64,000 nucleotides of DNA from CAVQXR01 sp046330455. Lineage in GTDB: Bacteria; Actinomycetota; Thermoleophilia; Gaiellales; Gaiellaceae. Below the pieces are notes generated by a model. It saw nothing but the letters and a program-made list of their open reading frames with translations, did no database searches and was not told the DNA's origin. This document shows positions 23,353-31,369 of the stretch, one piece after another. Every line of letters starts with the position of its first letter. Position 1 is the stretch's first letter. The DNA lies in assembly GCA_046330455.1 (NCBI GenBank), contig JAXLSU010000005.1, positions 1 to 64,000 of the forward strand. The letters run 5' to 3'. The translations under genes were made by a program, and so were the position numbers.

Positions 23353-23859
23353 TCACCCGAGCTCGCGCGGGAGGACGACCTCCTCGAGCTCGGCGCCCGC
23401 GGAGGCGAGTTCCGACCACGGGCGGCTGACCCGGAAGCGAAGGAGCGCGCCCGTCGGCAGCTTCTCGCTGACCTCATCTACCCTCGGGCCCGGCGTGGAC
23501 AGCAGGACGGCGAGATCCTGCATGGCGGGGTTGTGGCCGACGAGCAGGACCGACTCGACGTCGTCGGGCACGCGCCGGAGACGGTCGAGGAGCGCGTTCG
23601 CCGAAGCGCCGTACAGGCCTTCCTCGACCACGACCTCAGGCGCGCCGAGCGATCCGGCGATCAGGTCGAGCGTCTCGCGGGCCCGTGTCGCAGACGAGCA
23701 GAGAACGAGCTCCGGGCGCAGGCGCGCGTCCTCGGCGAACGCCGCGAGCCGGCGCGCCGCCTTGCGACCGCGCGGTGCGAGCGGGCGGTCGTGGTCGGGG
23801 AGCGACGGGTCGTCCCAGCTCGACTTCGCGTGTCGCAGGATGAAGAGCTGCCGCGCCAT
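23353..23859 (-). CDS. sixA: Histidine phosphatase, SixA-type
   Basis: 168 residues. Histidine phosphatase superfamily with the catalytic L-R-H-A-K-S-S-W motif at residues 7-14, the second-arginine segment S-S-A-T-R-A-R-E-T and the distal catalytic V-G-H-N-P motif. SixA enzymes remove phosphate from phosphohistidine domains; the length and R-H-A-K variant fit SixA better than phosphoglycerate mutase. The ATG at 23859 was preferred over one four codons upstream, because that one lies inside a probable CACAAT -10. Confidence 0.85.
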   Translation of the reverse strand: MARQLFILRHAKSSWDDPSLPDHDRPLAPRGRKAARRLAAFAEDARLRPELVLCSSATRARETLDLIAGSLGAPEVVVEEGLYGASANALLDRLRRVPDDVESVLLVGHNPAMQDLAVLLSTPGPRVDEVSEKLPTGALLRFRVSRPWSELASAGAELEEVVLPRELG

Positions 23860-23871
23860 CGTCGCTCCCAT

Positions 23872-24378
23872 TGTGCCGTTGCGCGAACCTCCGAGGAAGG
23901 ATGTGTCGAGCGCCCTGGACATCGCGACGGCGGCGCGGTGGGCAGCCCTCACGCCGACCTGCGACTGTCGCGGCGCACTCGCCCGCAGCTCGCTCACCTC
24001 GACCACCGAGGACGATCCGACCACCTGTACGAGCCGAGGAGGACGCCGGCATCGCGGAGTGGCGTGCCGTCGCTGCGGCCCAACCCCGCCGACGCCGCCT
24101 CCTCCACCACGTCGTGCACATCCCGGCGAGACCGGAGCGAGGCCGGGGTGAACGACGATCGGGGAGGCCGACAGCCTGTTCGCTGCAGTCCGATCAACGG
24201 CTCGAACCTTGGTCTGTCGCAGCCCGCCAGGTGCTTGCCGACATCGAGCAGACACTCGACGGCATCGCCGCTCGCTGAGCCACGACCTGCGTGCCGCAAG
24301 CGCCCGGTGGTAGCTTCCGGTCAGCCGAGCCGTTGTCTTCGCAGGCGACGGATCTCCCTGTCCGGCAGGACCCGGCTC
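23872..24378. other. Intergenic region, no convincing gene
   Basis: About 500 bp between sixA and dnaE. A plus-strand open frame ends at 24278, and its last ~30 codons (V-A-A-R-Q-V-L-A-D-I-E-Q-T-L-D-G region) look protein-like. The upstream part is compositionally biased and matches nothing I know. It could be the decayed end of a gene. Confidence 0.35.
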
Positions 24379-24384
24379 TACAAT
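24379..24384 (+). promoter_or_regulatory. -10 hexamer TACAAT for dnaE
   Basis: TACAAT ends 11 nt before the ATG at 24396, giving a leader of about 4 nt and arguing against longer in-frame extensions upstream. Confidence 0.5.
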
Positions 24385-24395
24385 CGCCGTGGTCG

Positions 24396-27300
24396 ATGAG
24401 TGCCCCCTTCGTTCACCTGCACGTCCACTCCGAGTACTCGATCCTCGACGGAGCCTGCCGGATCCCGGATCTGGTCGCCCGGGCCGCGGAGCTCGAGATG
24501 CCGGCCGTGGCCCTGACCGACCACGGCTCGCTCGCAGGCTCGGTCGAGCTGTTCCGTCACGCGCGGACGGCGGGCGTCAGGCCGGTGATCGGCTGCGAGC
24601 TGTACGTCGCCGACGACCGCAAGGCGCAGGCGAAGGGGTACGCGCACCTGACCGTGCTGGCCGAGACGAACGAGGGCTACGGCAACCTGATCAAGCTTGC
24701 CTCGCTCGGGTATCTCGAGGGTTACTACTACAAGCCCCGGGTCGACTGGGAGCTGCTCGCGCGCCATGCGAAAGGCCTCATCGTGCTCTCCGGGTGCCTC
24801 TCCGGCCGTGTGAGCAAGGCGCTCGAGCACGGGCAGGATCGCGAGGCGGAAGCGGAGCTCGTGCGGCTAGCGGACGTGTTCGGGCGGGACAACGTCTTCG
24901 TCGAGCTCCAGGACGGCGGCCTCCCGATCCAGGCAGAGCTGAACCCGAAGCTGCTCGCGCTCGCGGAGCGCACGGGGATCCCGCCCGTGACGACGGGGGA
25001 CATCCACTACCTGCGCCACGAGGACGCGACCGCCCACGAGGCGCTGCTCTGCATCCAGTCCGGCGACACGCTCACGAACCCGAACCACTGGCGCTTCGAG
25101 ACCGACCAGTTCTACTTCAAGACCCCCGAGGAGATGGCCGCCCTCTTCGGCGACCTCCCGGATGCGATGCGCCGCACGCTCGAGATCGCCGAGCGCTGCA
25201 ACGTCGAGCTCGATCTCGGCCAGATCCTGCTGCCCACGTTCCCCACGAAGGACGGCCGCGACGCCTTCGAGGAGCTCGTCGAGCTCTGCGAGCAGGGGCT
25301 CCTGCGCCGGTACGGGAAGGAGACGCCGGAGCTCGCCGACCGCCTCGCCTTCGAGCTGAAGACGATCCGCGAGATGGGCTTCGCGGACTACTTCCTGATC
25401 GTGTCGGACTTCGTCGGCTTCGCACGGCACAACGGGATCGGGGTCGGGCCCGGTCGCGGCTCCGCGGCGGGGTCGCTCGTCGCCTACTGCCTCGAGATCA
25501 CGGACATCGACCCGATCCAGTACGACCTCCTGTTCGAGCGGTTCCTGAATCCGGGCCGGAAGTCGATGCCGGACATCGACATCGACTTCTCGGTGCACGG
25601 GCGCGACCAGGTCATCAACTACGTCGCCGACAAGTACGGCCGCGACCGGGTCGCCCAGATCATCACGTTCGGCACGATGGCCGCCCGGGCGGCGGTGCGT
25701 GACGCAGGCCGCGTCCTCGACATCCCCTACGGAGTCGTCGACAAGGTCGCGAAGCTGATCCCGGAAGGCCCGAAGGTCTTCCTCGAGGAGAGCCTCAAGC
25801 CGGGCACGGAGCTGCGCCAGGCCTACGACGGGGACGAGGTGACGAGGCAGATCGTCGACCTCGCGAAGCCGCTCGAGGGACTCGTGCGCCAGGACTCGAT
25901 CCACGCCGCGGGGGTCGTGATCGCCGACCGGCCGCTCGTCGAGATCGTGCCGCTCCAGCAGAAGGGCAAAGACCAGGAGGTCGTGACCCAGCTCGCGATG
26001 CAGGACGTGGAGGAGCTCGGGCTCCTGAAGATGGACTTCCTCGGCCTGCGCAACCTCGACGTCCTCGACGAGGCGCTCGCACTCATCGACGTGCCGATCG
26101 ACATCGGCGCGCTCCCGCTCGACGACGAGCGCACGTACGAGATGCTCCGTCGCGGTGAGTCGACCGGCGTGTTCCAGTTCGAGTCGTCCGGGATGCGCGA
26201 CGCCCTGCGCCAGGTCAAGCCGACCGAGTTCCAGGACCTGATCGCGCTCGTCGCCCTCTACCGCCCGGGCCCGATGGGCTACATCCCCGTGTACGCACGG
26301 CGCAAGGCCGGGCAGGAGCCCGTGTCGTTCGCGGACGAGCGACTCCGGCCGATCACGGCCGCCACGTACGGCATCTGCATCTACCAGGAGCAGTACATGG
26401 AGATCGCCAAGCGCCTCGCCGGCTTCTCGCCGGCCGAGGCGGACGATCTCCGCAAGGCGATCGGCAAGAAGAAGCACGACCTGATGGCGTCGCTGAAGGA
26501 CAAGTTCATCGCAGGGTGCAGTGAGAGCGGCGTCGAGCGCAAGGTCGCAGACCAGCTCTGGAAGGACATGGAGCAGGCCCAGGACTACTCGTTCAACAAG
26601 TCGCATGCGGCCTGCTACGCGCTGATCGCCTACCAGACCGCCTACCTGAAGGCGAACCACCCGGCCGAGTACATGGCCGCGCTGATCTCGTCCGTCATGA
26701 ACACGAAAGACCGCGTCCCGTTCTACGTGGCCGCGTGCGAGGAGATGGGGATCGAGGTGCTGCCCCCGGACGTGAACACCTCGTCGTCGGGCTTCGCGGT
26801 CGTCGACGGGAAGATCCGGTTCGGGCTGAACGCCGTCAAGAACGTGGGCGAGAACGCGGTCGCCGCGATCGTGGCCGCCCGCGAGAGCGGAGGCCCGTTC
26901 GAGTCGCTCTGGGACTTCTGCGACCGTGTCGACCCGCAGCTCGTCAACAAGCGCGCCCTCGAGAGCCTCGTCAAGGCCGGGGCGCTGGACTCGGCCGGCC
27001 ACCCGCGCAAGGGCATGCTGGACGTGCTCGAGCAGGCCCTCTCCTGGGGCGGCAAGCAGCACTCAGACCGCCTGCTCGGGCAGGGCTCGATCTTCGATCT
27101 CGGCGCCGAGGAGCCCGAGCTCGAGCGGAGCGTCCAGCACCCCTCGATCTCGCCCGTCGAGTTCGAGAAGCAGGAGCTGCTCGCCTACGAGAAGGAGGCG
27201 CTCGGCCTCTTCGTCTCCGAGCACCCGCTGCACGCCATCCGCGATCAGATCCGCCGGAAGGCCGACGTGCCGATCAGCGACGTCTCCGGACGCCGCGATG

Positions 27301-27788
27301 GGGACATCGTCACCGTCGGCGGGATCGTGGGCTCTGTCCGCTCGATCACGACGCGTCGCGGCGACCCGATGGCCTTCGTCCGTCTCGACGATCTCACGGG
27401 CTCGGTGGAGGTGATCGCGTTCAACTCCGCCTACGCGGCGGCCCGGGAGCTGCTCGAGACCGACCGGATCCTGCTCGTGAAGGGGCGGGTCGACCACAAG
27501 GACGGCGAGACGAAGCTCGTCGCGCTCGAGGTCACGCCGTTCGAGGCCGCTCCGGAGCGCCGCGAGGTGCGGCTAAGACTCGACGCGCGGCGAGCCCATG
27601 CGGGCGTCGTCCGCGAGCTGGCCGAGGTCGTCCGGGGCTTTCCCGGGGAGTCGCCCGTCATCGTCACGCTCGAGACCTCGGGCGGGTCGCGGCTGCTCGC
27701 GCTCGGCCCCGGGTACCGGGTTCGTCCCGACTCCGACTTCTACGCCGAGGTCAAGGCGCTCCTCGGCGAGGCTGCCTTCAGCAGCTGA
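24396..27788 (+). CDS. dnaE: DNA polymerase III alpha subunit
   Basis: 1130 residues, typical for DnaE1. Replicative polymerase. The N-terminal PHP domain keeps the metal-site motifs (H-L-H-V-H-S-E-Y-S, L-T-D-H-G-S), suggesting it may retain nuclease activity. The polymerase palm carries the catalytic P-D-I-D-I-D-F triad near residue 390 and G-P-G-R-G-S-A-A-G-S. The finger region includes Y-N-K/F-N-K-S-H-A. A helix-hairpin-helix region and a C-terminal OB-fold (about 965-1050, V-G-G-I-V-G-S-V-R) follow. No intein is present. Repeat elements begin at its stop codon. Confidence 0.98.
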   Translation: MSAPFVHLHVHSEYSILDGACRIPDLVARAAELEMPAVALTDHGSLAGSVELFRHARTAGVRPVIGCELYVADDRKAQAKGYAHLTVLAETNEGYGNLIKLASLGYLEGYYYKPRVDWELLARHAKGLIVLSGCLSGRVSKALEHGQDREAEAELVRLADVFGRDNVFVELQDGGLPIQAELNPKLLALAERTGIPPVTTGDIHYLRHEDATAHEALLCIQSGDTLTNPNHWRFETDQFYFKTPEEMAALFGDLPDAMRRTLEIAERCNVELDLGQILLPTFPTKDGRDAFEELVELCEQGLLRRYGKETPELADRLAFELKTIREMGFADYFLIVSDFVGFARHNGIGVGPGRGSAAGSLVAYCLEITDIDPIQYDLLFERFLNPGRKSMPDIDIDFSVHGRDQVINYVADKYGRDRVAQIITFGTMAARAAVRDAGRVLDIPYGVVDKVAKLIPEGPKVFLEESLKPGTELRQAYDGDEVTRQIVDLAKPLEGLVRQDSIHAAGVVIADRPLVEIVPLQQKGKDQEVVTQLAMQDVEELGLLKMDFLGLRNLDVLDEALALIDVPIDIGALPLDDERTYEMLRRGESTGVFQFESSGMRDALRQVKPTEFQDLIALVALYRPGPMGYIPVYARRKAGQEPVSFADERLRPITAATYGICIYQEQYMEIAKRLAGFSPAEADDLRKAIGKKKHDLMASLKDKFIAGCSESGVERKVADQLWKDMEQAQDYSFNKSHAACYALIAYQTAYLKANHPAEYMAALISSVMNTKDRVPFYVAACEEMGIEVLPPDVNTSSSGFAVVDGKIRFGLNAVKNVGENAVAAIVAARESGGPFESLWDFCDRVDPQLVNKRALESLVKAGALDSAGHPRKGMLDVLEQALSWGGKQHSDRLLGQGSIFDLGAEEPELERSVQHPSISPVEFEKQELLAYEKEALGLFVSEHPLHAIRDQIRRKADVPISDVSGRRDGDIVTVGGIVGSVRSITTRRGDPMAFVRLDDLTGSVEVIAFNSAYAAARELLETDRILLVKGRVDHKDGETKLVALEVTPFEAAPERREVRLRLDARRAHAGVVRELAEVVRGFPGESPVIVTLETSGGSRLLALGPGYRVRPDSDFYAEVKALLGEAAFSS

Positions 27789-27844
27789 CGGCGCGGCTTG
27801 GCCGCGCCGTTCCCGCGAAGGAGCCCGCGGAGCGGACGGTCACG
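27784..27844 (+). repeat. Two-hairpin repeat element, copy A
   Basis: Begins at the dnaE stop (GCTGACGG). First hairpin GGCGCGGC/GCCGCGCC with a 2-nt loop, then CCCGC and GGAG, then a weaker second hairpin and terminal GGTCACG. Same architecture as copies at 31059 and 61834, with different stem sequence. Confidence 0.65.
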
Positions 27845-27903
27845 AGCTTGGCCGTGCCGGACCCGCCTGGGGCCGGGCGGGACGGCTCCGGCCCTGCCGG
27901 AAT

Positions 27904-27928
27904 GTAGGGGCGGGATCTCATCCCGCCC
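27904..27928 (+). repeat. REP-like palindrome, copy 3
   Basis: Identical to the copy at 13723-13747; it lies 59 bp after two-hairpin element A. Confidence 0.8.
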
Positions 27929-28058
27929 TGATCTTCGGCAAGGCACGACCGGCTTGCCATCGCCCGCAGCCGCGAGGCTGAAGATCCTCTAAACGAGTGA
28001 CCCGTTCGAGCCGATAGAGGCATGGCAGGCGTTCCCAGGACGGCAAGGAGGCGCAGCG

Positions 28059-28262
28059 ATGAGCGCCACGGAGTTCGAGGTACCGCACGAGACAGAGGAA
28101 GACCGCGTCATCAACTGGCGGGTCGAGGAGCTCCTGCGTGCCGGCTACGACGAGGTGGCCGCGCTCGAGCTCGCGCTCACGCCGGAGGTCGACCTCCACC
28201 GGGCCGTCGATCTCGTCCGCTGCGGATGCCCTCGTGACACGGCCGTCCGGATCCTCCTCTAA
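28059..28262 (+). CDS. Small conserved protein, first of a tandem paralogous pair
   Basis: 67 residues, soluble, acidic at the N-terminus and helical. It ends G-C-P-R-D-T-A-V-R-I-L-L. The core pattern W-R-x-[EK]-E-L-x-R-A-G-Y, then [VI]-D-L-H-R-A-[VI]-D-L and G-C-P is shared with the gene at 28377. Similar short W-R...G-Y...D-L-H...G-C-P proteins are common in actinobacteria and have no known function; the three predicted helices resemble UBA-like bundles, which is speculation. A full AAGGAGG lies about 10 nt before the ATG, unlike the leaderless neighbours. Confidence 0.75.
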   Translation: MSATEFEVPHETEEDRVINWRVEELLRAGYDEVAALELALTPEVDLHRAVDLVRCGCPRDTAVRILL

Positions 28263-28286
28263 GGTCTCCCCGACGTCGGCCAGCAG

Positions 28287-28303
28287 TTAAGTCGGCGTTA
28301 AGT
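28287..28303 (+). promoter_or_regulatory. TTAAGT direct repeats at 11-bp pitch
   Basis: TTAAGT at 28287-28292 and again at 28298-28303. Two hexamers one helical turn apart are typical of OmpR/PhoB-family binding sites. They stand out in GC-rich DNA and sit about 75 bp upstream of the second small paralogue. Confidence 0.35.
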
Positions 28304-28376
28304 TGCGCGGTTCTCCCGAACCGGCAGGACGCGTAGCTGCGACACTGACGGTGGGAAGACCGGAAACGGAGGGGGC

Positions 28377-28580
28377 ATGAGCACGACGGAAGCCGAGGTT
28401 CTCTACGACTCCGAGCTCGCCCGCGTCATCGACTGGCGGGCGAAGGAGCTGCGCCGCGCCGGCTACGGCGAGGAGGTCGCGCGCCAGATCGCCGAGCGCC
28501 TGGAGATCGACCTCCATCGCGCGATCGACCTGCTGAAGAGCGGCTGCCCGCAGGACACGGCGGCCCGGATCCTCCTCTAG
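28377..28580 (+). CDS. Small conserved protein, second of a tandem paralogous pair
   Basis: 67 residues, the same length as the gene at 28059, with close similarity in the W-R-x-K-E-L-R-R-A-G-Y, I-D-L-H-R-A-I-D-L-L and G-C-P-Q-D-T-A-A-R-I-L-L segments. The first 15 residues differ. A strong GGAGGGGG Shine-Dalgarno precedes the ATG, and TTAAGT repeats lie upstream, so this copy may have separate regulation. Function unknown. Confidence 0.75.
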   Translation: MSTTEAEVLYDSELARVIDWRAKELRRAGYGEEVARQIAERLEIDLHRAIDLLKSGCPQDTAARILL

Positions 28581-28604
28581 GCACGCCCCCGTCAGGGCGC
28601 TCGC

Positions 28605-28610
28605 CACAAT
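28605..28610 (+). promoter_or_regulatory. -10-like hexamer CACAAT for lgt
   Basis: CACAAT ends 8 nt before the GTG at 28619 and 5 nt before the GTG at 28616; the spacing favours the second. Confidence 0.4.
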
Positions 28611-28618
28611 ACGCCGTG

Positions 28619-29458
28619 GTGCACGCCCTGCTCGCCTCCATCCCGAGCCCGTCCCGGAACACGTTCGAGCTCGGGCCGCTCACGATCCGGTTCTACGGGC
28701 TCATGCTCGTGCTCGGGATCCTGGCCGCGGTCTTCATCGCGGCCAGACGCTGGGAGGCCAAGGGCGGCGACCGGGACCTCGCCTACCGCGTCTCGATGTG
28801 GGGAGTCATCTGGGGCATCGTCGGCGCCCGCCTCTACCACGTGATCACGAGCTGGAACGAGGTGCCGGACGAGTGGTGGGGAGTGTTCGCCGTCTGGAAG
28901 GGCGGCCTCGGGATCTGGGGCGGGGTCGCGCTGGGCGCGCTCGCCGGTGCGATCGTCACGAGGCGCCACGGCGCCAACGTCTCGCTGCTCGCCGACGCGT
29001 TCGCGCCCGCGATCATGGTCGCGCAGGTGATCGGGCGGCTCGGGAACTACTTCAACCAGGAGCTGTTCGGCCGGCCGACCGACCTTCCGTGGGGGCTCGA
29101 GATCGACCCGGACAACCGGCCGAACGAGTACGCGACCGACGAGACCTTCCACCCCATGTTCCTGTACGAGATGCTCTGGAACGCGATCGGGGCCGGCTTC
29201 CTCGTCTGGCTCGACCGGAAGCGGTGGCTGCGGCCCGGGGGCATTTTCTGGATCTACGTGATGTGGTACGCGCTCGGGCGGGCCGCCTGGGCGGAGCCGC
29301 TTCGGATCGACCCGTCGCACCATTTCGGCGGCATGCGGCTGAACGGCTGGATCGCGATCGGCGTGTTCCTGGCGGGCCTCGCGGGCCTGCTCTACAGCCA
29401 GCGCCGGCGTGCGGCGCCGCCCGGCGCGGACGGGACCGGCGTCCGGGTCTCGGGCTAG
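28619..29458 (+). CDS. lgt: Prolipoprotein diacylglyceryl transferase
   Basis: 279 residues from the second of two adjacent GTG codons. Integral membrane enzyme that transfers diacylglycerol from phosphatidylglycerol to the lipobox cysteine. About seven membrane segments; the Lgt signature G-R-L-G-N-Y-F-N-Q-E-L-F-G near residue 140 and the conserved G-A-R-L-Y-H-V-I histidine are intact. It serves the lipoproteins in this window, such as the nuclease at 22743 and the DUF3352 protein at 43191. Its TAG stop forms part of the -10 of scpA. Confidence 0.96.
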   Translation: MHALLASIPSPSRNTFELGPLTIRFYGLMLVLGILAAVFIAARRWEAKGGDRDLAYRVSMWGVIWGIVGARLYHVITSWNEVPDEWWGVFAVWKGGLGIWGGVALGALAGAIVTRRHGANVSLLADAFAPAIMVAQVIGRLGNYFNQELFGRPTDLPWGLEIDPDNRPNEYATDETFHPMFLYEMLWNAIGAGFLVWLDRKRWLRPGGIFWIYVMWYALGRAAWAEPLRIDPSHHFGGMRLNGWIAIGVFLAGLAGLLYSQRRRAAPPGADGTGVRVSG

Positions 29459-29461
29459 CAT
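29456..29461 (+). promoter_or_regulatory. -10 hexamer TAGCAT for scpA, built on the lgt stop codon
   Basis: The TAG stop of lgt (29456-29458) supplies the first half of TAGCAT, 9 nt before the scpA ATG. Confidence 0.45.
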
Positions 29462-29470
29462 CGGCCGGCC

Positions 29471-30232
29471 ATGGCGACCACGGCCGTCCGGGACCTCGAC
29501 CTCGATCTCGACGCCTTCGAGGGCCCGTTCGACCTGTTGTTGACGCTCGTCCTGAAGGACGAGCTGGCGCTCTCGGAGGTGGCGATCGCCGAGATCGTCC
29601 TCGCGTTCATCGGGTCGCTCGCGGGCGGCGACGAGGCAGCCCCGGAGGACCGACCGGAGCTCGATCCCGTGACCATCGAGCTGTGCGGCGAGTTCCTCGT
29701 GCTCGTCGCGGCGCTCCTCGAGCTGAAGGCTCGTGAGCTGTTCGCAGGGGACGAGGAGGTCGATCTCGACGACCTCGATCCCGACGAGGCCGCGGCCGAG
29801 CTCGCCGAGCGGCTCGCCGAGTACCGGCGGATCAAGGCCGGGGCGGCCTGGCTCTCCGAGAAGCTCGACGTCGAGTCCGACCGGTACTTCCGCCACGGCC
29901 CGGCGCCGCTCACGCCCGTGCCGGAGCGCCGGCTCGCGCCCCAGGACCCGCAGCGGCTGGCGGCTGCGATCCGGGCTCTCGCCGCCGAGCCCCCGGTCCC
30001 GTCGCTCGCGCATCTCGCGCTGCGCCTGCCGCCACTCGAGCGGTTTCTCGAGCGCTTCCGCGCCCTCGTCCGGGCCCGCCGTCGCTTCGTGTTCGACGAG
30101 GAGATCGACGGGCTCTCGCGGGTCGAGGTGGCGGTGGCGTTCCTCGCGCTGCTCGAGCTGCGCCGGGAGGGCGAGGTCAGCCTGTCCCAGGCCGCCCCGT
30201 TCGAGCCGATCGAGGTGGGCCTCCGCGGCTGA
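29471..30232 (+). CDS. scpA: Segregation and condensation protein A
   Basis: 253 residues. Kleisin subunit of the SMC-ScpAB complex that organises and segregates the chromosome. The opening F-E-G-P-F-D-L-L-L-T-L-V (residues 17-28), the E-L-K-A-R-E-L segment and the C-terminal winged-helix R-V-E-V-A-V-A-F-L-A-L-L-E-L motif are family hallmarks. Followed by scpB and rluB, a strongly conserved cluster. Confidence 0.96.
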   Translation: MATTAVRDLDLDLDAFEGPFDLLLTLVLKDELALSEVAIAEIVLAFIGSLAGGDEAAPEDRPELDPVTIELCGEFLVLVAALLELKARELFAGDEEVDLDDLDPDEAAAELAERLAEYRRIKAGAAWLSEKLDVESDRYFRHGPAPLTPVPERRLAPQDPQRLAAAIRALAAEPPVPSLAHLALRLPPLERFLERFRALVRARRRFVFDEEIDGLSRVEVAVAFLALLELRREGEVSLSQAAPFEPIEVGLRG

Positions 30233-30286
30233 GCGGCGCCCTCCGACGGTCCCGGTAGGGTGCTGGCGCGGAGGAGAGGGGGACTG

Positions 30287-30925
30287 ATGAGCGAATCCGA
30301 GGACATGGCAGCCTTCGGCGAGGCGCCGGCCGGTGGGCAGCGAGCGCTCTATCTGGTCGAGAGCCCGGTCGACCGGGTCGCACGGGTGCTCGAGGGACTG
30401 TTCGTCGTGGCCCCGCGACCGCTGTCGCTCGACGAGCTCGCCGGGCTCTGCGGCGAGGATCCGGAGCGGGTTCAGACGGCGCTCGGCCTGCTCGCGTCGC
30501 GCCATCGCGAGGGAAGGAGCGGGATCGTCCTCGAGCACGTTGCCGGTGGCTACGCGTTTCGCGCCGCCCGCGATGCGGCAGACGCGTGCGCCCGCCTCGT
30601 CGAGCGCCCCGTCCAGCGCGGCCTCTCCCAGGCGGCGCTCGAGACGCTTGCGATCGTCGCCTACCTCGGCCCGGTCTCCCGGCCCGAGATCGCACGAATC
30701 CGCGGCGTAGCAGCCGACTCTGCGGTCGCGAACCTCGTCGAGCGGGGGCTCGTCACCGAGGCCGATCGCGAGGACGAGGGCGGCGCGATCCGGTACCGTA
30801 CGACGCCCCTGTTCGAGCGGGTGTTCGGGCTCGCGAGCCTCGACGAGCTGCCTGCGCTCGACGATCTCGCCGGCGATGCCGAGGGCCTGCGGAAGCGCCT
30901 CGAGGCCGTCGCCGGCCACCGTTAG
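30287..30925 (+). CDS. scpB: Segregation and condensation protein B
   Basis: 212 residues from the ATG at 30287, which has GGAGGAGAGGG upstream; a longer in-frame version from 30260 lacks a Shine-Dalgarno. Two winged-helix domains, with L-E-G-L-F-V-V-A-P-R-P-L-S-L-D-E-L at the start and the characteristic Q-A-A-L-E-T-L-A-I-V-A-Y near residue 125 followed by P-E-I-A-R-I-R-G-V. It dimerises and binds ScpA. A mosaic of repeats follows its stop. Confidence 0.95.
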   Translation: MSESEDMAAFGEAPAGGQRALYLVESPVDRVARVLEGLFVVAPRPLSLDELAGLCGEDPERVQTALGLLASRHREGRSGIVLEHVAGGYAFRAARDAADACARLVERPVQRGLSQAALETLAIVAYLGPVSRPEIARIRGVAADSAVANLVERGLVTEADREDEGGAIRYRTTPLFERVFGLASLDELPALDDLAGDAEGLRKRLEAVAGHR

Positions 30926-30968
30926 CAAGGCGCCTCCGGCGCCGCGCAGCGGCCGCGCGAAGCGCCAG

Positions 30969-31017
30969 GCCGCGAAGCTGCATCGAGCCCGGAGGGCTCG
31001 ATACCGGGCAAGGCGCC
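30969..31017 (+). repeat. Hairpin repeat with ATCGAGCCC stem, copy 1
   Basis: The 9-bp stem ATCGAGCCC/GGGCTCGAT (30982-31002) around GGA, with flanks GGCCGCGAAGCT and CCGGGCAAGGCGCC, is nearly identical to the copy at 31201. Confidence 0.7.
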
Positions 31018-31058
31018 GTCAGGCGCCGCGCAGCGGCCTCCGCGGCTGAGCGGCCTCC

Positions 31059-31124
31059 GCGGCTGAGCGGCCGGCTCGGCCGGCCGCGACCCGCGTAGGA
31101 GCGGCCCGGAGGGCCGCGGTCACG
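31059..31124 (+). repeat. Two-hairpin repeat element, copy B
   Basis: 66 bp: GCGGCTGA start, hairpin CGGCCGGC/GCCGGCCG, GACCCGC linker, GTAGGAG, hairpin GCGGCCC/GGGCCGC around GGA, and GGTCACG end. It aligns end to end without gaps to the 66-bp copy at 61834. Confidence 0.75.
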
Positions 31125-31130
31125 GTCTGG

Positions 31131-31182
31131 GGCTCGGCCGGCCGCGATCCGCGTAGGAGCGGCCCGGAGGGCCGCGGTTACG
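31131..31182 (+). repeat. Two-hairpin repeat element, copy C (5' truncated)
   Basis: Shares the second hairpin and GTAGGAG box exactly with copy B but lacks the GCGGCTGA start and half of the first stem. Confidence 0.7.
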
Positions 31183-31200
31183 TCCGTCGCGCGAGGTGCC

Positions 31201-31252
31201 CGGCCGCGAAGCTTCATCGAGCCCGATGGGCTCGATGCCGGGCAAGGCGCCG
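31201..31252 (+). repeat. Hairpin repeat with ATCGAGCCC stem, copy 2
   Basis: Same as the copy at 30969 except for a few loop and flank bases (loop GAT instead of GGA); stem at 31216-31236. Confidence 0.7.
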
Positions 31253-31258
31253 GGCGCC

Positions 31259-31315
31259 GCGGCTGAGCGGCCGGCTGCGATCCGCGTAGGAGCCGGGCGG
31301 AGCCCGGCGGTTACG
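31259..31315 (+). repeat. Two-hairpin repeat element, copy D (first hairpin shortened)
   Basis: 57 bp. The second hairpin is GCCGGGC/GCCCGGC, as in copy E, rather than GCGGCCC/GGGCCGC, a fully compensated stem change. Confidence 0.7.
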
Positions 31316-31356
31316 TCCGTCGCGCCGACCGTGGTCACGATGCCCGTGCCGGGGTG

Positions 31357-31362
31357 CAAGAT
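31357..31362 (+). promoter_or_regulatory. -10-like hexamer CAAGAT for rluB
   Basis: CAAGAT ends 7 nt before the ATG at 31370; first base differs from TANNNT. Confidence 0.35.
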
Positions 31363-31369
31363 GTGCACG

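Larger units (their letters stand above)
30926..31369. other. Repeat mosaic between scpB and rluB
   Basis: 444 bp with no plausible gene. It contains three copies of the two-hairpin element (B, C, D) and two copies of a second ~50-bp element with an ATCGAGCCC/GGGCTCGAT hairpin, plus short GCGGCTGAGCGGCC repeats. The order is hairpin element 1, B, C, hairpin element 2, D, which looks like duplication of a composite unit. Confidence 0.7.

Noticed and set aside
24291..24395. Longer dnaE start at 24291
   Set aside because: A TACAAT promoter lies inside the extension, and DnaE proteins begin directly with the F-V-H-L-H-V-H-S PHP strand, as does the ATG at 24396.
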